A stretch of 64,000 nucleotides of DNA from Rivularia sp. MS3. GTDB taxonomy: Bacteria; Cyanobacteriota; Cyanobacteriia; Cyanobacteriales; Nostocaceae. The stretch covers positions 124,001-188,000 of the forward strand of contig JAHCMI010000003.1 of the NCBI GenBank assembly GCA_019192545.1, written 5' to 3'. Each line of letters opens with the position of its first letter. Position 1 is the stretch's first letter. Under the pieces are notes generated by a model. It searched no databases and had not been told where the DNA came from. It worked only from the letters and a program-made list of their open reading frames with translations. Below are positions 17,468 to 26,247 of this stretch, one piece after another. The translations under genes were made by a program, and so were the position numbers.

Positions 17468-18610
17468 GGCGAAGTGTCAGGGGATTTACAAGGTTCACTT
17501 TTAGTTACAGCACTCAAGCAACAAGCCACAGCAAAAGGATTAGAATTAGAGATTGTAGCTTTAGGTGGCGATAAAATGGCTGCTGCTGGCGCAACTTTAA
17601 TCGCCAATACTACTTCTATTGGTTCGGTTGGGATTTTAGAAGCTTTACCTTTTATATTGCCAACTTTAAAAATTCAGCGACAAGCAATTGCTTATTTAGA
17701 AGAGAATCCACCCGATTTAGTCGTATTTATTGACTATATGGGGGGAAATTTGCCGATGGGTAAGTATATTCGTCGTCATATGCCCGACGTACCTACGATT
17801 TACTATATTGCTCCTCAAGTTTGGGTGACTTCCATCGGAGAAAAGGATACAGAACAATTAATCAAAATTAGCGATAAAATACTAGCGATATTTCCTGAAG
17901 AAGCTCGTTATTTTCAAAATAAAGGTGCTAATGCAACTTGGGTAGGGCATCCTTTGGTAGATAGAATGCAAAGCTTTCCTGATAGACAAACAGCGCGTGC
18001 GGAATTAGGAATTGCTGATGATGTAACTTGTATTGCACTTTTACCCGCTTCTCGTTCCCAAGAAATAAAACATCTGATACCCGTAATGTTTGAAGCAGCA
18101 TGGGAAATTCAAACAAAAATGCCAGATGTACATTTTTGGATTCCTTTATCTTTAGAAATATACAGAGAACAAATAGAAAAAGAAATACAAAAGTATCAAT
18201 TAAAAGCAACCGTTGTATCCAGTCAACAAAAAGAAGTATTAGTTGCTGCGGATTTAGCGATCGCAAAATCAGGTACGGTTAACTTGGAATTAGCATTGTT
18301 AAATGTACCCCAAGTAGTTTTATATCGTTTAAATTCCTTCACCTATTGGGTTGGTAAAAACATACTCAAAGTAAAAATTTCCTATGCTTCTCCACCAAAT
18401 TTGCTAGTAATGCGGGAAATTGTACCCGAATTCATTCAAGAAACAGCTACATCCGAAAACATTGTGAAAGCAGCAATGGAATTTCTATTAAACGAACAGC
18501 GACAGCAGCAAATGAAAGCTGATTATCAAGAAATGCAGCAGTTTGTCGGAGAAATTGGAGTTTGCGAAAGGGCTGCGAAAGAGATTTTGAAGTTAGGAGT
18601 TAGGAGTTAA
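17447..18610 (+). CDS. lpxB: Lipid-A-disaccharide synthase
   Basis: GT19 glycosyltransferase that joins UDP-2,3-diacylglucosamine and lipid X. The 387-residue protein has ISTGEVSGDLQG at the N-terminus, VVFIDYMGGNLPMG, YYIAPQVW, VGHPLVDRM, LLPASRSQEIKHLIP and the donor-site stretch AKSGTVNLELAL. The start lies in the third copy of a tandem duplication, so translation from upstream copies would fail or yield a 7-residue peptide. Its last codons (LGVRS and stop) are written in GTTAGGA heptamers, so the C-terminus has been reshaped by a repeat array. Confidence 0.95.
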   Translation: MRIFISTGEVSGDLQGSLLVTALKQQATAKGLELEIVALGGDKMAAAGATLIANTTSIGSVGILEALPFILPTLKIQRQAIAYLEENPPDLVVFIDYMGGNLPMGKYIRRHMPDVPTIYYIAPQVWVTSIGEKDTEQLIKISDKILAIFPEEARYFQNKGANATWVGHPLVDRMQSFPDRQTARAELGIADDVTCIALLPASRSQEIKHLIPVMFEAAWEIQTKMPDVHFWIPLSLEIYREQIEKEIQKYQLKATVVSSQQKEVLVAADLAIAKSGTVNLELALLNVPQVVLYRLNSFTYWVGKNILKVKISYASPPNLLVMREIVPEFIQETATSENIVKAAMEFLLNEQRQQQMKADYQEMQQFVGEIGVCERAAKEILKLGVRS

Positions 18611-18619
18611 GAGTAATAA
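18594..18619. repeat. GTTAGGA heptamer array overlapping lpxB 3' end
   Basis: GTTAGGAGTTAGGAGTTAAG spans the last lpxB codons and supplies its TAA stop. The same heptamers occur near 14450, 39185 and 43830. Confidence 0.7.
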
Positions 18620-18654
18620 TTCTTCCCCCTCTTCCACTTCTCCCCCTCTATTCT

Positions 18655-19620
18655 TCATGTCCAAGCGCGGAAAAAATTACCGTCTTCCCAAATTCGGGCA
18701 ACTTGTTTTTCGATTGCGGCTAATTGTTTGTCATCTAATTTCTGAAAACTTCGGGCAACGTTAACGTTTTCTTCTAATTGTTTAATGTTTTCAGCAGCGA
18801 CTATACAGCAATGTACACCTGGTTGAGATAAGCTGTAACCTAAAGCTTGATTCATACCAGATAATCCGCCAGGTTTGAATAAACGACCGTATGCCGGTAC
18901 TTTCATCGCAATTACGCCGACGTTTTTCTCTCGCGCTACAGGTAAAACTACGGGAAGAAAAGGACGGGGATGATATCTGTCAGCAGCGTTTACGGGAATT
19001 AAGGTAGTGTCAAAAGGATAGCGACGCAACCCGTTAGCTATTATGTCAGGTTCATGATGTCCGGTAATTCCGGCAAATCTAATCAGTTTTTGTTGTTTGG
19101 CTTCTTCTATAGCTTTGATTGCTCCAGAATTAGAAAAGATAGTATCAAGTTCTTCTGAGAAAGAAACATGATGCAACTGCCATAAATCCAGATAATCTAC
19201 ATTTAATCGTTTTAAACTTCTTTCTAATTCTCGCCAAGCAGCATCTCTATCTCTTGCTGCTGTTTTACTAGCTAAAAAGATTTTTTTACGGTGCGGTGGC
19301 AGCACTTTCCCCATGTAATCTTCACTAGGGCCATAACTTGCAGCAGTATCAAAGTAACGAATACCAAGCTGTAGTGCTTTTTCAATTTGTGCTATGGCAT
19401 CTTTTTCGGCTCCATTCCGAGATAGTGGTGTTTGCCCAGCCCCACCCAAACCAAAGATAGGAAGTTTTACACCAGTTTTACCCAAAACTTGTTCTGGCAT
19501 TTTTGCAGGAGGTGCAGCATTGCTAGTGGAATTTTGCTGTAAAGAGTTGCATCCGACAATACCACCAGCCACAGCCGCACTGGTAATTAAGAATTCACGC
19601 CGCGTTTTTTTATCTGACAT
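18655..19620 (-). CDS. Aldo/keto reductase with Tat/lipoprotein signal
   Basis: NADPH-dependent aldo/keto reductase fold, 321 residues. The N-terminus has a twin-arginine motif (TRREFL), a hydrophobic stretch, then a lipobox-like IVGC, so it is probably exported folded and lipid-anchored. The catalytic tetrad is visible: Asp in YFDTAASYG, the Tyr of the same motif, Lys in FLASKTA and His in LWQLHHVS. The physiological substrate is unknown. It is separated by about 160 bases, with several hairpins, from the GTPase gene upstream on the same strand. Export of an NADPH enzyme is unusual, so cofactor supply would be from prefolded loading. Confidence 0.85.
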   Translation of the reverse strand: MSDKKTRREFLITSAAVAGGIVGCNSLQQNSTSNAAPPAKMPEQVLGKTGVKLPIFGLGGAGQTPLSRNGAEKDAIAQIEKALQLGIRYFDTAASYGPSEDYMGKVLPPHRKKIFLASKTAARDRDAAWRELERSLKRLNVDYLDLWQLHHVSFSEELDTIFSNSGAIKAIEEAKQQKLIRFAGITGHHEPDIIANGLRRYPFDTTLIPVNAADRYHPRPFLPVVLPVAREKNVGVIAMKVPAYGRLFKPGGLSGMNQALGYSLSQPGVHCCIVAAENIKQLEENVNVARSFQKLDDKQLAAIEKQVARIWEDGNFFRAWT

Positions 19621-19681
19621 GATTGAGGGGTGAAATTACTTTGTTGGTATTATTTTAGAAGATTTTTATAAAACAAGTTGC

Positions 19682-19772
19682 CCTCACCCTCCAAGGGTGG
19701 GGCTACATTTACAAAGCCTGCCTTCGCAGGCTGTATAAGGATATTTACCCAAGATATATTGGGTTTTATTTT
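19682..19772. repeat. Cluster of three small hairpins
   Basis: CACCCT/AGGGTG, AGCCTGC/GCAGGCT (loop CTTC) and ACCCAA/TTGGGT (19747-19764, followed on the plus strand by TTTATTTTTT) stand in a row downstream of the GTPase gene. The GCAGGC element is a common dispersed palindrome type in cyanobacteria. One may end the GTPase transcript, but none has a clear minus-strand T-tract. Confidence 0.5.
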
Positions 19773-19780
19773 TTGCTTAA

Positions 19781-21544
19781 TTACATTTTTTTAGCTGCTG
19801 AATTTGCTGTTGCCTTTTGAATATAACGAATAATAACTTCAAAGTTATTACGAATTTCTAAAAGTTGTTTTACCGAGGTATTTGAAATAGCAATAGCTTG
19901 TTCTTCTTGTTGACGTGCGGCTGTTATTTGTTTTTCAATCTCTGTGTAAACTTGTTGTTCAAATTGCCATAATTGTAATTCAATTTGATTTTCTAAGTCT
20001 TTGCCTATTTTCTGAAATTCGCTGGCAATCTCCCATTTTAGATCAGCTATTTGCTTTTCTCGCTCCTGTTCCTTATGCATTTGGTGGCAATCTATTCCGA
20101 TTGATACAATTGCTAAAGCTGGATCTAAAAACATAGCTGCATTTCCAATACCTTTAGCGATACCAACAGCTTGCCAAGGTTGAAATTTGAAGCCGACAAA
20201 TTTACCTACAGCTAAAACAGTTTGATGTAAACCACTTCCGGCTACATTCATAGAAGTAAGAAAACCTTTTCCAGCAATATTTGCAGAAGTACTAGTTGCA
20301 AATCTGTTTAAGTTTAGTCCTGCTGTTTCACTAATTTGTTTAAGAAAATCCACTTGTTCTTGAATTCGTTGTGTATTTGAACTAGAAGCTACATTTTCAG
20401 CGGAGACATTTTCAGCTTTCTTTAAACAAGCTATAAAAGCTTGAACTAAATTTCCTTGCAATACTTCTTTGATTTCTTCTTGAATATCTTCGACTGCTGA
20501 ATTCACAGCATTTTGTAATTTGGTTTCTGCTTGTTCATATTGTTGCTCAACATTTAATTCGGATTGTTTATTAAGTTTTTCAAAATCCTGTTCGGTGCCA
20601 ACAGCAGAAGCTAGTATAGTACCTTCTCTCGCAATTGCAGCAGACATTTCTAAGGCTATATTTTTAACTTTCGTTCTTAGGCGATCGCGTTCTTTTCTTA
20701 CAGCTCGAGATAATCGTGTTAAAACTTCTAAAAATGTCGCATCTTCAGTAGAATCCCGCGTCAATTTTAACTGAGCTTCATCAACTAAACTTAATGCAAT
20801 TCGCACTGGTGTATCGAATCTTGCTAACGCTGCACGTTTCTCCACAAAATTATTCAATGCATCAATAAAAGTTTGAAAGTGGCTAATTTCAATCAGAAAT
20901 TCTTCGTCTTCATCTACACCTTCACAATAATCTTTAGCATCAATAAAACAAACAGGAAATTCGTCTAAACTATAGGGTTTAATTGCTTCGGATAAACTTT
21001 TGCGATAGTTAGTAATTTTCTGTGCTTCTTCACCAGCTTCATCAGACATTTTATTAATGATAAGCATCATTTTCCACCGATAACCTTTTTCATAAGCTAA
21101 TTTTTTGAAATTTTCAACTGTTAGTGAATCAAAAAGCATATAGGTAAGGGAGAAAACTAATAAATCAGCTTTATTAATCGCTTCATAAGCTATTTCATCG
21201 TGGTCTTTTCTATCCGTAAATAGTCCCGGTGTATCGATAAGTTTAATACCGTTCCAGTCATAATGAGCAGTTTTATCGGTAGCAATATCGGAATCAATAC
21301 GAATATCGCGTCTTCCTGTGAGAGCAGAGATTGTGGTAGATTTACCAGCATTATATTGACCGATAAAAGCTACTGTCAAAATTCCTTTTTCTTTATGCTC
21401 TTTTAGTTCTTTTCTTAGTTTTTGACGAATATTTATAAGTTCGGGATGATTTGCTTGATCTAGTAATTCATCAAATTTTATACAAGTTTTTTTGAATTGA
21501 GCGCCGACAGCAGCAGCATCAAAGGAAGTTTTATCTTGATTCAT
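19781..21544 (-). CDS. Dynamin-like large GTPase (second gene of pair)
   Basis: 587 residues. G1 is IGQYNAGKST (62-70), G3 is DTPG (104-107) and G4 is NKMSD (164-168); the T-rich DIATDKTAHYDW before G3 serves as switch I. The C-terminal two thirds is long helical coiled coil with a weak hydrophobic patch (AMFLDPALAIVSIGI) near residue 470. That layout fits bacterial dynamin-like proteins, which remodel membranes. The gene lies 27 bases after the TerB-GTPase gene, so the two are almost certainly one operon and may form a heteromer, as paired bacterial dynamins do. The biological role is unknown. Confidence 0.75.
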   Translation of the reverse strand: MNQDKTSFDAAAVGAQFKKTCIKFDELLDQANHPELINIRQKLRKELKEHKEKGILTVAFIGQYNAGKSTTISALTGRRDIRIDSDIATDKTAHYDWNGIKLIDTPGLFTDRKDHDEIAYEAINKADLLVFSLTYMLFDSLTVENFKKLAYEKGYRWKMMLIINKMSDEAGEEAQKITNYRKSLSEAIKPYSLDEFPVCFIDAKDYCEGVDEDEEFLIEISHFQTFIDALNNFVEKRAALARFDTPVRIALSLVDEAQLKLTRDSTEDATFLEVLTRLSRAVRKERDRLRTKVKNIALEMSAAIAREGTILASAVGTEQDFEKLNKQSELNVEQQYEQAETKLQNAVNSAVEDIQEEIKEVLQGNLVQAFIACLKKAENVSAENVASSSNTQRIQEQVDFLKQISETAGLNLNRFATSTSANIAGKGFLTSMNVAGSGLHQTVLAVGKFVGFKFQPWQAVGIAKGIGNAAMFLDPALAIVSIGIDCHQMHKEQEREKQIADLKWEIASEFQKIGKDLENQIELQLWQFEQQVYTEIEKQITAARQQEEQAIAISNTSVKQLLEIRNNFEVIIRYIQKATANSAAKKM

Positions 21545-21571
21545 TTTAATTGACTCCTGTTTATCAAAGAT

Positions 21572-24118
21572 TTAGTTAAATAAGTTAGTTTCGTTTATGG
21601 GTTTTAAATCTGTAGGATTTATCGAAATATCCTCTTGCAAAACAAGATTAATTTCCTCCTGAGATTTATTGATTTTAATCTCAGTTTTGGTTTGAATGTT
21701 CATATTTTTGCCAAAATCACGTTTTACTTTAGCAATAGTTTTAATAATGGAACTATCATTTAATGGTTCGTATTTGCCGAGACACCAATCAATTATTCGT
21801 TTCGCATAAGCACGATTCAGATAATTTATGTTGTTATCGAGTTTTGTTTTGGCTGTATTAAGCTCTGTTGTAATTCCTTCTAATCCCGCAATTAATTCTT
21901 CAAAGTAATCGTTAACGCTATTTTCAACGTTATTACAATATTTTTTAAATTCTTTTTCAGCTTCTTGAAGAGTTTTATATTGGTAATCATCAAGTTGACT
22001 GCTTAAAGAATCCTCGATTTTATCAGCAGCTTCTCGCTGTTTCTCCTCTTTCGATTTAAACAATCCAGTAATAAAGCCAATAGCTGTACCTACTATTCCG
22101 ATTGCAATACCAATAGGAGGAGCAAAGAAAGTTAAAACAGTTCCTGCAACTAAAAGAACATTTCCACCAATTCTTAATAAATTTTTAAAACTAATGGAAT
22201 CTTGCTGAGTAAATTTAAAATCACCACCTGTTAATTTGACAAGTAGCTGTAATTCATTTCCAACTTCTTCAAGTATTTCTTGAATTTCGTTTTGAAATTG
22301 CGTGCTACTTTCTTGAAAAACATTTTTTAGACGCTCATCAAACTTGAGAGATTGAATTTTTTTATCCCATTTAATATTTAATGTTGTTTCATCAGCGTTC
22401 CAATTATCTCTTGAGAATTGAGGAATTGCATCAAAAGCTTCTTTAAAAATAGTTTTAATTTCTTTACTTAAATAATCACAATTATCATTTGTTGCTTTGC
22501 GAATATTTTTCTTGGTAGTTTTCTGTTTATTTTTAAGAGTTTCTATCAACTGTTGATAGATTTGTATTTGTTGTGTTACCCATTTATCGGGTTTATCAAT
22601 TGCACCAACAGTTGAACCAAGTAAAGTTTGAGAGCGTCTAATGGCACCATGTTCAACTAAAGAAACCCGAATAGAGTCTAGAAAATCTTGCATTCGGCTT
22701 GCTTTAAGCAACTTTTCTTTATTTTGTTGATATTCTTCTTCGCGGGAAAGCTGAGCAGCAAGCAACATTACCGGAATAATATCGAAATAATCATTACCGT
22801 AATATTGTTTTGCATAACGCCGAATCCTTTCAACATGTCCAGCTAAATCATTTTTACCTGTCTTAGCAAATGGCTTATCTGGGTTTTTTAAAAAATACTC
22901 TAAACGTCGAGTGTCGCGTAAATTCTTCTTGACATTGAGTAAAATAATTAGCGGTTTTGCTTTCTCTTTTAATATCTTTAAGGATTTAAATTCAGTTTCC
23001 TGTACGCTATCGTCTGTTACTACATAACAAATAACATCAGATTCTTCGACAATACTTTGAGCAATTTCTTCATCAGTTTTGCCATCAGGAGCGCCAATAC
23101 CGGGAGTATCAATAATCCGAATATTTTTCCATTCATAGACTCGATTAAAACGAGTAGTGCGCTGTTTCCCTTCACCGATAGCATCCCAGCCACCATCTGT
23201 AATAATAGCGTGGAGAGTACTTTTCCCAGCCTTAGTTTTACCCATAAAGGCAATACTAAAATGATTCAGAGCGCGTTGTTTTGCTGCAAGGGATTCGCGT
23301 ACACTTTCAATTTCTTTGATGATTTCTACGGTAAGAGATTTTCTGGTAGTTTCAAGTTGCTTGGCTACTTCAGCCGCTGTTTTGGCTTTACCTTTTGTAG
23401 TTTTTTTTGTATTAACTGCTTCTAATTGTTTTTGGATACCTTTTCCTAAATCTTGCAGCGTTAAACCAGTTCGTTTCAGAGCAAGAGCGCCAAAGTTATA
23501 ATCTTGGACAGCAACAGTAGCACATCTTTTAATAGCATCATCATATTCTGGCCCTGCTAACAATATTTCTCGTCGCAGTTGCTCAATTTGCTGTCCGACA
23601 TTCTCGGGAGCAATTTCTCCTAATTTATCCACCAGTTTCCGTGAAACTACTGACTCCGCTCCTTTGAGAAGTCGCGCACCGAAAGAAATTTTTTGTTGTT
23701 CTTTTTCTTCATGATCAATAGTTTGAGACGTACATAAGCCTTCAGCTTGTTCAATCAGCCCTTCAACTTCCTCTTTTGTAAAATTCCAAATTTCTGCGAC
23801 TAAATAAACCATTTCCCGCTCTAACGGTGAAAAGAAACCGTCAACGTAAGCAATAGCAAGTATTTGTCGCATCACTTGATTTTGCTCATCTGGGAGAATT
23901 TTATTTGCTACATCCTCTACTGAGAGTAAGTTTTCATCTTGAGCAAGAATTTTCTCCATTTCTTCTATGGTGCGTTTTCCCATGTTGCTCTGTTGTGCTA
24001 ATTCATGCAGAGCTTGAGTTTCTTTGTTATGTATTTGTCCATCTGCACAGACAATGTGGGGAAGCAGTAAAAACGAATAATCTATAATTTCGTCAGCTTT
24101 TATAATTTTTTGAGTCAT
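21572..24118 (-). CDS. TerB-like domain fused to dynamin-like GTPase
   Basis: 848 residues. Residues about 10-130 form a helical TerB-like domain with two paired acidic motifs (CADGQIHNKE and YVDGFFSPLE), as in tellurite-resistance TerB proteins that probably bind metal. A coiled linker follows to about 285. The GTPase has G1 MGKTKAGKST (292-301), G3 DTPGIG (337-342) and a G4-like NVKK (395-398). Residues 652-687 are a strongly hydrophobic hairpin (VLLVAGTVLTFF then PPIGIAIGIVG), a likely membrane-inserting segment, then more coiled coil. First gene of a two-gene operon. A stress, membrane-repair or anti-phage role is possible but unproved. Confidence 0.75.
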   Translation of the reverse strand: MTQKIIKADEIIDYSFLLLPHIVCADGQIHNKETQALHELAQQSNMGKRTIEEMEKILAQDENLLSVEDVANKILPDEQNQVMRQILAIAYVDGFFSPLEREMVYLVAEIWNFTKEEVEGLIEQAEGLCTSQTIDHEEKEQQKISFGARLLKGAESVVSRKLVDKLGEIAPENVGQQIEQLRREILLAGPEYDDAIKRCATVAVQDYNFGALALKRTGLTLQDLGKGIQKQLEAVNTKKTTKGKAKTAAEVAKQLETTRKSLTVEIIKEIESVRESLAAKQRALNHFSIAFMGKTKAGKSTLHAIITDGGWDAIGEGKQRTTRFNRVYEWKNIRIIDTPGIGAPDGKTDEEIAQSIVEESDVICYVVTDDSVQETEFKSLKILKEKAKPLIILLNVKKNLRDTRRLEYFLKNPDKPFAKTGKNDLAGHVERIRRYAKQYYGNDYFDIIPVMLLAAQLSREEEYQQNKEKLLKASRMQDFLDSIRVSLVEHGAIRRSQTLLGSTVGAIDKPDKWVTQQIQIYQQLIETLKNKQKTTKKNIRKATNDNCDYLSKEIKTIFKEAFDAIPQFSRDNWNADETTLNIKWDKKIQSLKFDERLKNVFQESSTQFQNEIQEILEEVGNELQLLVKLTGGDFKFTQQDSISFKNLLRIGGNVLLVAGTVLTFFAPPIGIAIGIVGTAIGFITGLFKSKEEKQREAADKIEDSLSSQLDDYQYKTLQEAEKEFKKYCNNVENSVNDYFEELIAGLEGITTELNTAKTKLDNNINYLNRAYAKRIIDWCLGKYEPLNDSSIIKTIAKVKRDFGKNMNIQTKTEIKINKSQEEINLVLQEDISINPTDLKPINETNLFN

Positions 24119-24532
24119 ATCGATTTCTAATTTAATGTTGAATTAAAGCAAAACTATAAGTGATAAGTTGGCTTGAAGTCTTATTATTTTGGAGATGTAA
24201 CACTCATTTTCTTCTAACAAAGAAGTTCTATAAGTTTTTTTATGTAAAAAGTACTACTGAAAAAACACAAACAAATAATTGGTCTTATATTTACAGAATT
24301 TCTATTTTATAAGTATGATTAACATACTTTATATTTTTTTACTATTAACAGAAATACATTTACTTAAAAATAAATATTATGGATTTTATATTCTTCATTA
24401 AAAGTTGGTTTAGCAAGCTGTTAAAATTTTGCAAATAAAACCTTTTGTGTAAGCATACTTTATTATTTACTATTATTTTCCTTATATAGGAATCCAATTT
24501 GAATATTGAAAAAAATTACAAATCACGTATTT

Positions 24533-24613
24533 GTAGAGTGCGTTACAAGGTTAGTCTAACGCACCAAAGTCCTTAAATAATGGTGTGTTGTCGCGGAGCG
24601 ACAACAAACCCTA
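24533..24613. repeat. Double-hairpin interspersed repeat
   Basis: GTGCGTTA (24538-24545) pairs with TAACGCAC (24557-24564), and GTTGTCGC (24587-24594) pairs with GCGACAAC (24598-24605) around GGA. The outer sequence TTTGTAGAGTGCGTTA ... AACCCTACG is of the 'GTAGGGTGCGTTA' type widely scattered in cyanobacterial intergenic DNA, so it is probably a miniature mobile or REP-like element. Confidence 0.6.
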
Positions 24614-25038
24614 CGTATTTTAAAAAATCAATTATGATTCCTATATTTTGATTAATAATAAATATAAATAAGTTTTAAAATATAGATAAAAATAAAGCTT
24701 TTTACCAAGAGCTAGGACATGGAAACCATACATACAACTTAATTTTTTTAATGGTTGTTTTGCCAGCCATAAGAAAAGTATATTAAATACTAATTTAATT
24801 GGTAAATGAGAATTTATTAAAAATACTCTTCTATTCCTATTTTTCCCATTTTAAAGATAAAAATAACGTTCTGATTCATTTTTCAGTGATTTCCGAAATT
24901 TACGAAAATATATTTAAGTAGATATTCTTATAAATCAACAATTTGCCGATTTGAATTTTTGAATTATTAGGAATAGACGCAATATTTACCAAATTGAGCG
25001 GTTAGTTAATATTAATTTAGCTTGTCAATAGAAAATAG

Positions 25039-25081
25039 GAGCCATAAAACTTGCTATGTGTTTCGACAAGTTTTATGGCTC
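25039..25081 (-). terminator. Perfect 15-base inverted repeat after the membrane-protein gene
   Basis: GAGCCATAAAACTTG (25039-25053) pairs perfectly with 25067-25081 around 13 bases. It lies about 70 bases downstream of the minus-strand membrane-protein gene. The stem contains a T/A run but no long T-tract follows, so it may be a terminator or an mRNA-stabilising structure. Confidence 0.5.
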
Positions 25082-25149
25082 GCTCGCACTAACTATTATT
25101 TATTGGATATTGTTTGATTTATTAAATTCCTAAAATTCAATACCTAAAA

Positions 25150-26247
25150 TTAATCAGCTTTAGCAGCTTGTTTCTCTGCTGCATTTAGCCTTTTCTGATA
25201 TTGTCCTATTTTTTGTTCTGCTACGATAAAATTAGGGCTTTCTGGTGGTACGGTTTGCATTAATATCATTGCTGCTTTCCATTTACCCGCAACTTTATTC
25301 CAATCTTCTTTAGAAGTCGCTAAATCTTCGGTTTGTGCCGCACTATTTGCAAGAGTTAATGCTTCGCTGAAGGAGTTTCCTTGAGATGATAATTTGGAAA
25401 TTTGACTATTAACTACTTTGGTTTCGGTGCTAATTCTTTTTTGAATTTGTTCTCCAAAATTTCCCGATGATATACTCTGCTGAACGTCTGGTAAACTGAA
25501 AAACATATATAGCCATGCACCAACCAAACTAAGAACAAAGATATTTAAAAATGTCTTTGATGACTTTGGCTTTTTAACAACTTCGGTAGAATCATCAGAA
25601 CTTTTTTTGGTTGTCGTGCTATCCGTAGTTACTGTTGTTGTAGAAATTATTTCATCTTCTTCTGCATCAAGTTGTTTTGATTTATTTTTAGCAGTATCTA
25701 TTTCGTCTATACTATCGCTAAACACAAGACGAGCTTTGAATAAATATGCAATTTGATAAAATATAGCGGCGCATAAAATCCATATGCCAGCAAATGCTAA
25801 TCTTAAATTGCTTGGATTTTCTGCGTATGTTGCAATAATCTTATTGTAGTTGAGCTTAAATAATGGTAAAAAAGGCGTACAAATTAAAGTAGCTATCAGC
25901 GTAGATAACACTATTACCAACCAGCTATACAAACTTTCCCACCAACTCACTAATCCTGGGAAAAAACCGGTTGTAGCGTTTATCTTTTCTCCTGGGATTG
26001 GAGACATAAAACGGCTGAGGAATAAGTGATGAAACAACGCGATCGCCGGTATAGGTAAAATTAAGATTAAGATGACAACTACGGCAGACTGTTCGGGAGT
26101 TTTAGACCATTTGGATAAATTGTACAGTGAATCTCCATATCGTCTGAAAATACCTAAAAAGGTACCCATTAATACTGACAGCATTAAAGCACTTAACCAA
26201 GCATTCGGATAAGGAATCCATGCGGGCAATGATGGTACTCGTTTCAT
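25150..26247 (-). CDS. Unknown membrane protein with long soluble C-terminus
   Basis: 365 residues, family not recognised. About five membrane segments can be seen: near residues 15-35, 53-77, 105-130, 148-170 and 232-252. A hydrophilic loop rich in Ser, Thr, Asp and Lys (TTTVTTDSTTTKKSS) lies between the fourth and fifth. After the last segment about 110 residues are helical and soluble (from PDVQQSISSG), ending in an Ala/Lys-rich helix QKRLNAAEKQAAKAD. The start at 26247 (MKRVPSLPAWIPYPNAW) puts basic residues before the first helix. It stands alone between two large non-coding gaps. Confidence 0.75.
   Translation of the reverse strand: MKRVPSLPAWIPYPNAWLSALMLSVLMGTFLGIFRRYGDSLYNLSKWSKTPEQSAVVVILILILPIPAIALFHHLFLSRFMSPIPGEKINATTGFFPGLVSWWESLYSWLVIVLSTLIATLICTPFLPLFKLNYNKIIATYAENPSNLRLAFAGIWILCAAIFYQIAYLFKARLVFSDSIDEIDTAKNKSKQLDAEEDEIISTTTVTTDSTTTKKSSDDSTEVVKKPKSSKTFLNIFVLSLVGAWLYMFFSLPDVQQSISSGNFGEQIQKRISTETKVVNSQISKLSSQGNSFSEALTLANSAAQTEDLATSKEDWNKVAGKWKAAMILMQTVPPESPNFIVAEQKIGQYQKRLNAAEKQAAKAD

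Larger units (their letters stand above)
24119..25149. other. 1-kb non-coding AT-rich region
   Basis: No credible ORF on either strand. It holds the promoter side of the TerB-GTPase gene, a palindromic element at 24533-24613, and the strong hairpin at 25039-25081. The rest is plain AT-rich DNA with many T and A runs. Confidence 0.6.

Noticed and set aside
23057-23425. 122-codon plus-strand ORF inside the TerB-GTPase gene
   Set aside because: It is antisense to the P-loop region of a clear GTPase and has a Phe/Ser-rich shadow composition.
19781-26247. A defence island around the GTPases
   Set aside because: No restriction enzyme, nuclease, toxin, integrase or tRNA boundary is present; only the GTPase pair itself is suggestive.
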